Shown here: one piece after another, positions 15,748 through 22,467 of the stretch | Numbering within the stretch: position 1 is the first letter of the stretch | How the letters are laid out: the number at the start of each line of letters is the position of its first letter | IMG/VR virus record: IMGVR_UViG_3300008261_000339 | Span: 1 to 26,941 of that record | Reading direction: 5' to 3' (one strand) | Origin: a virus | DNA: 26,941 nt | The notes under the pieces: generated by a model | What the model saw: only the letters and a program-made list of their open reading frames with translations | The model's database searches: none | Told to the model about the DNA's origin: nothing | Made by a program: the position numbers and the translations under genes

Positions 15748-16476
15748 ATGCTTCCTCACGTACTATTTAACTTTAGAACAAATAACAGAGCAGCATTTCC
15801 AGTAACTACTGGATTGCAGATGCATTATGATGCTGATGCTGGAAATACATTTACAAGAGTTGGAGCAGCTATCTCTCAGTGGAGAGATCGTTCAGGATTT
15901 TCTAGACACGCAGCTCAAGCTACTTCTAACCAGCAACCATCATATATTTTAAATACAGTAGGTGGAAAGGCTGGAGTTGTTCACGATGGTTCAAATGACT
16001 TCATGCTTATGGGGGATGGTACACTATCATTCCTAAATACATCATCAATGACAATTGTTATTGTCTGCAATAGACCAGATACACCAATTCAAAAATGGAT
16101 TGTTGGAGGTCAAGGCGGAATTGCAAGAACAAATCTTCAAATAGGATATAACTCAGCAACATCATTCAAGTTTGGTTTCGGTGCAGACGATCTTAACGCA
16201 ATTATCCCAAACGTTTCAACAAATACAACAGAAATGTTTGTTATGACATATGATTCTCTTAGCCAAGAAAAGTTTTTGAGAAGAAATAAAGTTGAAGAAG
16301 CATCTGGTGCTGGAACAGCATCAATCTCTTCAATGACTGGACAATCAATTGCACGTTATCTTTCATCTTTCTCTAATATATCAGTTGGAGAGATTGCTAT
16401 ATTTAACAGAGTATTGTCACCAGCAGAAATAACACTTGTAGAAACTTCACTTGCTATTAAGTGGCAAGTAGTTTAG
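15748..16476 (+). CDS. LamG/concanavalin-like domain virion protein (242 aa)
   Basis: The protein has the layout of laminin-G/concanavalin A-like sandwiches found in phage adhesins. An opening LQMHYDADAGNTFTRVGAAISQWRDRSG is followed by RHAAQATSNQQPSYI, VHDGSNDFMLMGDGTLSF, strands ending IVIVCNRP, and the closing SVGEIAIFNRVLSPAEITLVETSLAIKWQ. The W-x-D-x-S-G, RHA and D-G-S-N-D elements and the final 'E-I-A-I-F-N-R-x-L-S' strand-helix are the recognisable parts. This fold often binds carbohydrate, so a host-glycan adhesin is likely (family knowledge plus inference). Start ATG at 15748 directly follows the chaperone stop, with AAGGGGG upstream. No calcium site can be assigned with confidence. 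Confidence 0.65.
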   Translation: MLPHVLFNFRTNNRAAFPVTTGLQMHYDADAGNTFTRVGAAISQWRDRSGFSRHAAQATSNQQPSYILNTVGGKAGVVHDGSNDFMLMGDGTLSFLNTSSMTIVIVCNRPDTPIQKWIVGGQGGIARTNLQIGYNSATSFKFGFGADDLNAIIPNVSTNTTEMFVMTYDSLSQEKFLRRNKVEEASGAGTASISSMTGQSIARYLSSFSNISVGEIAIFNRVLSPAEITLVETSLAIKWQVV

Positions 16477-16488
16477 TTAGGAGATAAA

Positions 16489-16824
16489 ATGGCATACGTA
16501 CCAACCAGAATAGTTGGTCCATATAACCTGATTGATGCATATCAGTCTATTTATATTGCCGAGCAAAAAACAATTGTTAAGCAGATCTTGCTTTCAAATG
16601 TTACTGGAACTGCAGCAAGCGTTAGAATTGCAATAACCCCATTTTCTGGAACCCCATCATCAACAAATGCTATTATGCAGGATGTAGAAATTGAAGCCAA
16701 CTCAACTTTAGTAGCAGATATTGTTCAGGTTTTGAATGTCTTGGATAAGCTACATGCAAGAGCATCAATATCTGGAGCGGTTAATATTACAATATCTGGA
16801 ATCGTTGAAGACGGTACAGAATAA
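16489..16824 (+). CDS. Small beta-sandwich-like virion protein, paralogue of 11433 (111 aa)
   Basis: It has the same strand pattern as the protein at 11433: an N-terminal linker, then QSIYIAEQKTIVKQILLSN-VTGTAASVRIAI, a loop with SGTPSSTNAI, then DVEIEANSTLVADIVQVLN and a closing ASISGAVNITISGIVED. The I-Y-x-A-x-x-x-x-I-V-K-x-I-x-x-x-N and A-x-V-x-I elements are typical of small structural proteins in phage tail regions. TTAGGAG lies six bases before the ATG. It sits immediately before the PASTA/PPVFT protein. Sequence identity with 11433 is low, so they are probably ancient relatives. The role is inferred from context only. Confidence 0.5.
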   Translation: MAYVPTRIVGPYNLIDAYQSIYIAEQKTIVKQILLSNVTGTAASVRIAITPFSGTPSSTNAIMQDVEIEANSTLVADIVQVLNVLDKLHARASISGAVNITISGIVEDGTE

Positions 16825-16838
16825 AATGGGAGACTACT

Positions 16839-18284
16839 TTGGCCGTCCAGTCTTTTCCCAAGGATAAAAATCAACAGGTAGAACATTTAAATGTTCCGTA
16901 TGCTCGTGTAATAGTACCAAATCTAGTTGGTCTAAACAATGTTATTGCACAAGCTACCCTTGATGGTCAAGGTTTGAGACCAGATGAAAAATATTTTGTT
17001 GATACAGCTGGAACTGGCGGAGTTGTCATTTCACAGGCAGTTCCTTCTGGCAAAAGAATTAGATTTAAAACAAAGATCGAATACACAGTCCGAACCCTTG
17101 CGGCAGTAACTGTCCCATATGTTGTTGGCACAAATAAAAATATAGCAGCAGCAACACTTACATCATCACTACTTACATACACTATTATTACTGTTCCTAC
17201 CCAGAACATAAATAATCAGGACATAGTTTTGTCACAAAATCCAGAACCCCCAGTTCAGCTTCCAGCAGGAAGTAGTGTAACTCTTACTGTAGGAAACTAT
17301 ATTCCAGCCACTGAAGGCTTATTGCCAGATGTGATTAATAAAACTGAAGCAGAAGCAAGGCTTTTGCTTAATTCCGCTTTATTTACAAATATATCAGTTA
17401 CAAATAATACTGGATCATCACAAACATACATTGACCTTAATGGCTTAATTTCTTCACAGGTTCCAATACCTACAACTTTGCACCCATTTGCATCTCCAGT
17501 TTATTTAACTAAGATTGTTTATGTTGCACCTCCTCCTGTCTTTACTCCACCACCTCCTGTATTCACAGCTCCTCCAGTCTTCACCGCTCCTCCAGTATTC
17601 ACAGCACCTCCTCCCGTCTTTACAGGTCCACCACCTGTATTTACTGCACCACCTGTATTTACTGCACCACCTGTATTTACAGTTAGCCCACCAGTATTTA
17701 CTGCGCCTCCAGTCTTCACCGCTCCTCCAGTATTTACAGCTCCGCCTGTATTTACTACAGTCGAGGGTTATTGGGGAAGAGCATGCTGCGACGGTGTTGC
17801 TACCAACTATTCAAGCACTGTTTCTGCATCAAGGGTCCAGGAGTGGTTTGGAGATAACTGTACAACGCTTTCAAATGTAAATATTATTTATGGAACTGGA
17901 TATCCATCAACACCAACTCAGGCTACATGTACACCTACACCACCAGTATTTACTGCGCCTCCAGTCTTCACCGCTCCTCCTGTATTTACCCCACCACCAG
18001 TGTTTACCCCACCACCAGTGTTTACCGCACCACCTGTGTTTACCGCACCACCTGTGTTTACAGCACCACCTGTATTTACTCCTCCACCAGTATTTACTCC
18101 TCCTCCAGTCTTCACCGCTCCTCCAGTATTTACAGCGCCTCCAGTATTTACGTCTACAAACGGTACTACATGTACATCTCTAGATACTAGAACTGGAGCA
18201 TGTGGTTCTCGTGGATGCGATACAGGATATTGTGGTTCTGGAGCCGCTTGTAGTGGATCTTCATACAGATGCTTATACATTTAA
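16839..18284 (+). CDS. PASTA-domain protein with 24 PPVFT repeats and cysteine-rich segments (481 aa), TTG start
   Basis: Residues about 24-86, 90-153 and 160-227 are three PASTA-type units (VPNLVGLNNVIAQATLDGQGL...VISQAVPSGKRI; VPYVVGTNKNIAAATL...VLSQNPEPPVQLPAGS; LPDVINKTEAEARLLLNS...ISSQVPIPTT). PASTA domains of bacterial kinases and penicillin-binding proteins recognise peptidoglycan. Twelve PPVFT units follow (residues about 231-306), then an insert of about 60 residues with four cysteines (GYWGRACCDG...), twelve more units (about 368-438) and a tail with six cysteines in about 43 residues. TTG at 16839 has GGGAG six bases upstream; an ATG at 16826 is out of frame. There are no signal peptide and no membrane segment. 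Probably a virion protein reaching the cell wall on a polyproline rod. Confidence 0.7.
   Translation: MAVQSFPKDKNQQVEHLNVPYARVIVPNLVGLNNVIAQATLDGQGLRPDEKYFVDTAGTGGVVISQAVPSGKRIRFKTKIEYTVRTLAAVTVPYVVGTNKNIAAATLTSSLLTYTIITVPTQNINNQDIVLSQNPEPPVQLPAGSSVTLTVGNYIPATEGLLPDVINKTEAEARLLLNSALFTNISVTNNTGSSQTYIDLNGLISSQVPIPTTLHPFASPVYLTKIVYVAPPPVFTPPPPVFTAPPVFTAPPVFTAPPPVFTGPPPVFTAPPVFTAPPVFTVSPPVFTAPPVFTAPPVFTAPPVFTTVEGYWGRACCDGVATNYSSTVSASRVQEWFGDNCTTLSNVNIIYGTGYPSTPTQATCTPTPPVFTAPPVFTAPPVFTPPPVFTPPPVFTAPPVFTAPPVFTAPPVFTPPPVFTPPPVFTAPPVFTAPPVFTSTNGTTCTSLDTRTGACGSRGCDTGYCGSGAACSGSSYRCLYI
17529..17756 (+). repeat. PPVFT repeat block 1 (12 units)
   Basis: In-frame tandem units of 18-21 bases encode (A/P/G)PPVFT. 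Codons vary between units (GTA TTC, GTC TTC, GTA TTT), and pairs of units recur as longer identical strings, so the array has expanded by blocks. Confidence 0.9.
17940..18152 (+). repeat. PPVFT repeat block 2 (12 units)
   Basis: Twelve in-frame hexapeptide units, alternating pairs of PPPVFT with two or three APPVFT. This block is more regular than block 1 and shares exact strings with it (for example around 17703 and 17953). Confidence 0.9.
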
Positions 18285-18286
18285 AA

Positions 18287-18316
18287 TTGACAATATCTGG
18301 TTAATTTTGATATAAT
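18287..18316 (+). promoter_or_regulatory. Near-perfect sigma-70 promoter ahead of the modification gene cluster
   Basis: TTGACA at 18287-18292, an 18-base spacer ending in TGA, and TATAAT at 18311-18316 give a consensus -35, a consensus -10 and an extended -10 together. The start of transcription would be near 18323, leaving a leader of about 14 bases with AAAGGA before the ATG at 18337. It is the strongest promoter seen in the window and begins two bases after the stop of the PASTA/PPVFT gene. Confidence 0.75.
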
Positions 18317-18336
18317 AAAATAAAAAGGAAACTTAT

Positions 18337-18726
18337 ATGCTTACAGATGAAAAATTAGATGAATTTATTGCTGGATCAGACGGCGCAGCCCTTGTGTGGG
18401 TTATAGACGGTGACTGTCTTTATGACATAGCAGTAGATATTCAGTATGTACCAATGTTTACAGAATCTGATGAGGTTATAGATATATCAGATCAGTACCC
18501 TGAGCATGATGGACTTACAGTAAGGTTCATGAAAAACGGCGAGGTACTCGAAGACTTGCAAACAACAGAGTATTTTGGTAGTATATTGCTAAGCGAGCCT
18601 CAAGTTGTTGATCTAGAAAAATATCCATATGGAAGATATGTTCAATCGCCATATGCTAAATTTGATGGCGAAAAGTTTATTATAACTAATAGGGATATGA
18701 CTGGATATCCAGAATGGTATGAATAA
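18337..18726 (+). CDS. Hypothetical acidic protein (129 aa)
   Basis: I do not recognise a family. The protein is strongly acidic, with a predicted alpha/beta pattern: ALVWVIDGDCLYDIAVDIQYVP, then DGLTVRFMKNGEVLEDLQ, then a C-terminal AKFDGEKFIITNRDMTGYPEWYE. It has one cysteine, no signal peptide and no membrane segment. It is the first gene behind the strong promoter at 18287-18316 and has AAAGGA nine bases before the ATG. Its stop is followed at once by the GTG of the next gene (TAAGTG), so it is translated together with the modification genes downstream. A role in that set, for example as a scaffold or regulator, is a guess based only on position. Confidence 0.6.
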   Translation: MLTDEKLDEFIAGSDGAALVWVIDGDCLYDIAVDIQYVPMFTESDEVIDISDQYPEHDGLTVRFMKNGEVLEDLQTTEYFGSILLSEPQVVDLEKYPYGRYVQSPYAKFDGEKFIITNRDMTGYPEWYE

Positions 18727-18951
18727 GTGAGCAGATGGTCTGAGTATAAAGCAAAAAATGGAGTTACTCCGTTAGATTTATTAAATCCAGCAACAAGACA
18801 AACAACAGATGAAGTCTCAAGTGCCAGATTTGATACCTGCAAGTCATGTGAATTTTTAACAGCTCATACAAATAGATGTCAAAAATGCGGTTGTTTTATG
18901 ACTGTAAAAACAAAATTAGAGGCAGCTAAATGCCCGCTAGGAAAGTGGTAG
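18727..18951 (+). CDS. Small cysteine-rich, probable zinc-binding protein (74 aa), GTG start
   Basis: Six cysteines occur at 38, 41, 51, 54, 56 and 69 in the pattern RFDTCKSCEFL...RCQKCGCFM...KTKLEAAKCPLGKW. This is a well-conserved small phage protein type (C-x2-C...C-x2-C-G-C-F-M...K-T-K-L...C-P-x-G-K-W) that I associate with phage structural and modification regions. Its biochemical role is not established as far as I know. The spacing suggests one or two zinc sites. GTG at 18727 directly follows the previous stop; no in-frame ATG occurs before the conserved core. The next gene, an oxygenase, begins one base after its stop. Possibly an adapter that brings substrate proteins to the modifying enzymes (inference). 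Confidence 0.65.
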   Translation: MSRWSEYKAKNGVTPLDLLNPATRQTTDEVSSARFDTCKSCEFLTAHTNRCQKCGCFMTVKTKLEAAKCPLGKW

Positions 18952-18952
18952 T

Positions 18953-19600
18953 ATGGAAAAGACAATCCTTGGTCCAGGAATTGTTGCATATAAAAATGCA
19001 ATTAAAAAAGAATGGAATATGGTAGAAAGACTTGAAAAATCTTTAGGTGACGATTCAAAGCAATTTAAGTGGCGTGGTGCAAGAGTTGGATATTTCCAGA
19101 CAGATAATAATAGCAGAAATTGTCAAGATTTTATTTACACAAAAGAACTACTAGGTGAAAAAAATAATGATAATTCAGATCTTATGGATATGCATGACTT
19201 AGTTCACTCATCAATAAGAGAATGTCTTAATGACTATGAAACCATGTTTTCAGTAACTGTTAAGTTTATTGGTGCTTTAAATATGGTAAAGTATGGTCCT
19301 GGAGAAAAGTTTGAGGTTCATACTGATGATGGAGAGCCATATAGATGTACTGTTTCCACTGTAGGATATGTCAATGACGACTATGAAGGCGGAGAACTGT
19401 ACTTTGATAATTTTAATTTAAATATTAAGCCAGAAGCTGGTGATTTGATACTATTTCCATCCTCGTATATTTATTCTCATGCTTCTGTTCCAGTTAAGTC
19501 TGGAATAAAATATTCAATTGTATGCATGACAGATTGGAGTGATTATGCACACAGAAAAGACTCACCAATTTATAAAACTGTGGACTCAAGATCCGAATAG
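18953..19600 (+). CDS. 2-oxoglutarate/Fe(II)-dependent oxygenase, prolyl 4-hydroxylase-like (215 aa)
   Basis: Double-stranded beta-helix dioxygenase. The iron ligands read as His123-x-Asp125 (KFEVHTDDGEPYR) and distal His176 (IYSHASVPV), with Lys186 in GIKYSIV placed where the 2-oxoglutarate carboxylate is bound; prolyl 4-hydroxylases also use lysine here. The core strand pattern VGYVNDDYEGGELYF...INPEAGD-type (here IKPEAGDLILFPS) is typical of the P4Hc superfamily. The enzyme would use O2 and 2-oxoglutarate to hydroxylate a substrate, possibly proline or lysine on a virion protein. The next gene begins inside its last 56 bases, implying coupled translation. Substrate is unknown; the collagen-like (5029) and PPVFT (16839) proteins are candidates. 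Confidence 0.8.
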   Translation: MEKTILGPGIVAYKNAIKKEWNMVERLEKSLGDDSKQFKWRGARVGYFQTDNNSRNCQDFIYTKELLGEKNNDNSDLMDMHDLVHSSIRECLNDYETMFSVTVKFIGALNMVKYGPGEKFEVHTDDGEPYRCTVSTVGYVNDDYEGGELYFDNFNLNIKPEAGDLILFPSSYIYSHASVPVKSGIKYSIVCMTDWSDYAHRKDSPIYKTVDSRSE

Positions 19601-20285
19601 ATTTCCATATCAAGTAAAGCAAGGATCTATAAAAAGAGATTTTTTATCAGAAACGCATAAATCACACGGCTATATTTGTCAGCCTACAACAATAATTAAT
19701 ACACACGGATGGGAATTCTTGTTGCCACACGATGTGGAAATTGTTTGGGATGGAGTAATTAGTCCAGATCCAAGCCATGTAAAGATTATAAGTGGCGAGT
19801 ATTATGATGGAATGAGAATAGCAAGCACACTTACTGGTAGTGGAACAATAACTTTTCAGTTAAATTGTTTTTTTGAAACAGACAAAGATCATTATATTAT
19901 GATGAGCGGTTCTCCAAATTATTTTGTAGATGGCGTTAAGCCAATGAATGCTTTGTGGAGATCTGATTACTATACATACGGAGAAGCGAACTTTTGCTGG
20001 AAGATAACAGAGCCAAATAAGGTAGTAACATTTAAAAAGGGAACTCCGATAGCTTTTATATATAACTATCCAAAAGATCTCTTAGAGTCAACAAGTATCT
20101 CCATAGAAAACCTGGCAGAAAACAAAGACCTTATTTCAAAAATTGATGCTTATGCTCAAAAAAGACATAAGTTTTATGAAGAAAATGAAGACTGGACATG
20201 GGGCAACTTTTATAAAAAGGGAGTCGGTCCACATGATGAAAAATATTTAGATTCTGTATTTAAAATAAATTTAATGGAGCCGTGA
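19545..20285 (+). CDS. DUF6065-like protein, copy 1 (246 aa)
   Basis: The core matches my memory of the DUF6065 family: GYICQPTTIINTHGWEFLLP, DVEIVWDG, SGTITFQLNCFFETD, IMMSGSPNYFVDGVKPMNALWRSDYYTYGEANFCWKI and VVTFKKGTPIAFIYNYP. The function of the family is not established; a beta-rich fold is likely. The ATG at 19545 is chosen because GGAG lies five bases upstream (19536-19539); a GTG at 19539 overlaps that site. The gene overlaps the end of the preceding oxygenase by 56 bases and its stop overlaps the next oxygenase start (TGATG). A second member is encoded at 20848, each following an oxygenase, so DUF6065 may act on or present the oxygenase product. The C-terminal 60 residues are charged and helical. 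Confidence 0.65.
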   Translation: MHTEKTHQFIKLWTQDPNRFPYQVKQGSIKRDFLSETHKSHGYICQPTTIINTHGWEFLLPHDVEIVWDGVISPDPSHVKIISGEYYDGMRIASTLTGSGTITFQLNCFFETDKDHYIMMSGSPNYFVDGVKPMNALWRSDYYTYGEANFCWKITEPNKVVTFKKGTPIAFIYNYPKDLLESTSISIENLAENKDLISKIDAYAQKRHKFYEENEDWTWGNFYKKGVGPHDEKYLDSVFKINLMEP

Positions 20286-20851
20286 TGTTTGAACCAAAAG
20301 TAATTGATAATTTTTTATCTAAAGATGAGTGCAGTTATATTTTAAATTTTGTTAAGGGTATAGAAAAATGGGAAAACGGCGGCACAGAGTTTTGGGAAAA
20401 TAGAAGTCTGAATGCTATTAATATACATAACAATATAGATAAATCTATGGGAATTGCTCTTTATGGCATAAGAGAAGAAATTGGAAGTGCAATCAAAGGC
20501 TTCTACGGAATAAAAGAAGATCTGTACCCAGATTTAATGCAAATAGTTCGTTGGTTTCCAGGTCAGGAGCAGCACCCACATTGGGATGACATGAAAAGCA
20601 TTGATGGTACAGAGTGGTTTCATCACAGAGAATTTGGATCAGTTCTTTATTTAAATGATGAATATTCTGGAGGAAAAACATACTACCCAGATCATGATTT
20701 TGAGATATCACCAGTAGCTGGATCTTTAGCATTTCATCGTGGTGACAAGGAACATACTCATGGAGTTTCAAAAGTTGAAGGCGGAATAAGATACACTATC
20801 ACCACGTTTTGGACAAGAGATAAAAATTACTTTGACGGATGGAAGATATGA
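20285..20851 (+). CDS. 2-oxoglutarate/Fe(II)-dependent oxygenase, second copy (188 aa)
   Basis: Prolyl 4-hydroxylase-type dioxygenase with a full active site. Numbering from ATG 20285, the ligands are His99-x-Asp101 (QHPHWDDMK) and distal His159 (EHTHGVSKV), with Arg169 in GGIRYTITTFW as the 2-oxoglutarate anchor. The intervening strands FGSVLYLNDEYSGGKTYYP and ISPVAGSLAFHRGD are diagnostic of the superfamily. The N-terminus KVIDNFLSKDECSYIL is the usual lead-in of 2OG oxygenases. It differs from the copy at 18953 in using Arg instead of Lys, so the two are not recent duplicates and may hydroxylate different sites. ATG 20285 overlaps the previous stop and has GGAG five bases upstream; a GTG at 20282 is less well spaced. 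Confidence 0.85.
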   Translation: MFEPKVIDNFLSKDECSYILNFVKGIEKWENGGTEFWENRSLNAINIHNNIDKSMGIALYGIREEIGSAIKGFYGIKEDLYPDLMQIVRWFPGQEQHPHWDDMKSIDGTEWFHHREFGSVLYLNDEYSGGKTYYPDHDFEISPVAGSLAFHRGDKEHTHGVSKVEGGIRYTITTFWTRDKNYFDGWKI

Positions 20852-21609
20852 CAGATCTTGTTTACATAAATGATGAAGGTCATGAGGTTCCAGAAGATAA
20901 AATTTTGGTTGTGCCAAACGATTATGGTGATGGATTTTACACCGAGATTATAGATTCCCTAAAGGGTAAAGTAAAAAGGGATTGGTTTAATGAGCACTTT
21001 TATTATTGTCTGCCAGTAAACATAGGAAATCAGTACGGATATGTTATAAAGTCATTAAGAGATTTTGATATGGTCTGGGACGGATCAAATGATAAAGCAG
21101 ACGATATTACCTTTACATTTTTAAATGACGATAATTCTGACAAACAAACAATTAAGTCTGGATTTAGCACTGGCGTAGTTACAATACAAAATAGATTTGC
21201 TCTTAAGACTCCTCCAGGAGTAAATATAATGACAATCCAGCCACCAAACATGTTCATTCCAGGATGTGTTGCTATGACGGCTGTTATAGAAACAGACCAG
21301 ATTAGACGTGATTTTACTTTTAATCTTAAGATAACAATTCCAAATTTTAAAGTAAGTGTAAGAAAGGGAGATGCTTTGGGAGCATTTATACCAGTCCCTA
21401 GATACTTTGTCGACAAATTTGATGTAGATTTAGTTTCAAAGTATTTTGATAAAACTCTTATAGATAATGAGCTAAAGGAGTTGCATGCTCTTAGTGCAGA
21501 AAGAAATAGTTCTGATTTAACAAAGCCACATCAGTCTGGAAGAAGATATTTTAATGGTAAATACTCAGACGATTCATTATATAAAGATCATCAAAAAAGA
21601 GTTGTTTGA
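20848..21609 (+). CDS. DUF6065-like protein, copy 2 (253 aa)
   Basis: It shows the same core order as copy 1: YYCLPVNIGNQYGYVIKSL, FDMVWDGSNDKADD, GVVTIQNRFALKTP, IMTIQPPNMFIPGCVAMTAVIETDQIRRDFTFNLKI and VSVRKGDALGAFIPVPRYF. The Asn-x-x-G-x-x-(I/F) after the CxP element, the WDG, and the 'G-x-P/A-x-x-x-F-I/I-P-x-P' ending are shared. A C-terminal extension of about 70 residues is charged and probably helical (KELHALSAERNSS). Start choice is uncertain: ATG 20848 overlaps the previous stop in the style of its neighbours (ATGA), while ATG 20839 adds three residues. The stop overlaps the kinase start (TGATG). Function unknown; coupling to the oxygenase before it is the main clue. Confidence 0.6.
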   Translation: MTDLVYINDEGHEVPEDKILVVPNDYGDGFYTEIIDSLKGKVKRDWFNEHFYYCLPVNIGNQYGYVIKSLRDFDMVWDGSNDKADDITFTFLNDDNSDKQTIKSGFSTGVVTIQNRFALKTPPGVNIMTIQPPNMFIPGCVAMTAVIETDQIRRDFTFNLKITIPNFKVSVRKGDALGAFIPVPRYFVDKFDVDLVSKYFDKTLIDNELKELHALSAERNSSDLTKPHQSGRRYFNGKYSDDSLYKDHQKRVV

Positions 21610-22466
21610 TGTTTAACACAGACCATTACAGCTCAAGATATTTTAATGATGTGATAGCTGTAGATAACATAGTTATAAAGTCATCAGATGATCTTGAAAA
21701 AATAAAGTCTGAATACGACTATTACTATTATCTACCAGACAGTATAAAAAGATATTTTGTGCAGCCATTTAGCTTCCAATATGTTGATGGCTTAGCCAGC
21801 TATAAAATGGAAAGAATTGACACGCAAAACGCTGGTGAGATTATGGTCAATGGGGAAATGAGCTTAGCATCATTTAAAAGAATGATTTCTAGAGTAGAAG
21901 ATTTTAAATCCGAATTAAAACCGCTAGACTACGATTATGAGTCCTCATACCTAGAGTCCAAATACTTGGTTCTTGACAAAACATTTAATAGAATAAAAAC
22001 TTTTAAATTGTATGATGAGTCCATGGAGCTTTTTGAAAGAGTGTGTAATGCCTATGAGCATTTTGTAAAAGATAGGTCAGTATGGGATAGAAAGCTGTCG
22101 CATGGAGATCTATGCCTTTCTAATATTTTATGGATAGACGAAATAAATCTTATTAAATTTATAGATCCTCGTGGTGCAAAAAAAGAAGAAGATATATATA
22201 TGGATGAGTATTATGACATGGCAAAGTTAGCTCATTCAGTTATTAATGGATATGATAATGTTCTGCTAAGAAAAAATTTCTACTCAAAAGAAATGTCGGA
22301 TGTGCTTATAAAGTTTTTTAAAAAGAATGAAATTTCTATAGATCTTTTATCAGTATACCAAGCATCACTATTTCTTTCTATGGCTCCCCTACATGTAGAC
22401 AGCGGAAACAGAGTAGCTTTGTTTATGAATAAGTGTGATAAGATTCTAAGTAGTATTGGATACTAA
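21609..22466 (+). CDS. APH/choline kinase-like phosphotransferase (285 aa)
   Basis: Protein-kinase-like small-molecule kinase. The catalytic loop is HGDLCLSN (His165, Asp167, Asn172) and the metal-binding Asp is Asp186 in FIDPRGAKKEED, followed by DEYYDMAKLAHSVINGYD. The combination HGDLCLSNIL plus IDPRG is the form seen in kinases of capsule and lipopolysaccharide loci, rather than in antibiotic-resistance enzymes. The N-terminal lobe is short, with IVIKSS as the likely ATP-lysine strand. It would transfer phosphate from ATP to a sugar or small alcohol, perhaps making a precursor for the glycosyltransferase encoded next, or phosphorylating a glycan. ATG 21609 overlaps the previous stop. Substrate cannot be read from sequence. 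Confidence 0.7.
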   Translation: MFNTDHYSSRYFNDVIAVDNIVIKSSDDLEKIKSEYDYYYYLPDSIKRYFVQPFSFQYVDGLASYKMERIDTQNAGEIMVNGEMSLASFKRMISRVEDFKSELKPLDYDYESSYLESKYLVLDKTFNRIKTFKLYDESMELFERVCNAYEHFVKDRSVWDRKLSHGDLCLSNILWIDEINLIKFIDPRGAKKEEDIYMDEYYDMAKLAHSVINGYDNVLLRKNFYSKEMSDVLIKFFKKNEISIDLLSVYQASLFLSMAPLHVDSGNRVALFMNKCDKILSSIGY

Positions 22467-22467
22467 C

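Noticed and set aside
17529-18152. CRISPR-like array
   Set aside because: Units are 18-21 bases, tandem without spacers, imperfect and in frame with a protein, so this is coding repeat, not CRISPR.
17519-18280. Antisense and other-frame open frames with regular repeats (NTGGAV-type and YLLHHQ-type) in the PPVFT region
   Set aside because: Their regularity is imposed by the PPVFT repeat DNA. The + frame carries PASTA domains before the repeats and has a ribosome binding site.
20282-20284. GTG as the start of the second oxygenase
   Set aside because: It leaves only two bases after GGAG. The ATG three bases later has normal spacing and the TGATG overlap seen at neighbouring genes.
21030-21416. 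Antisense open frame of 128 codons opposite the second DUF6065-like gene
   Set aside because: The + strand gene has clear family motifs and overlapping neighbours on both sides; the antisense frame has no supporting signal.
21606-21608. TTG as the start of the kinase gene
   Set aside because: The adjacent ATG at 21609 overlaps the preceding stop in the same TGATG form and is the more usual codon.
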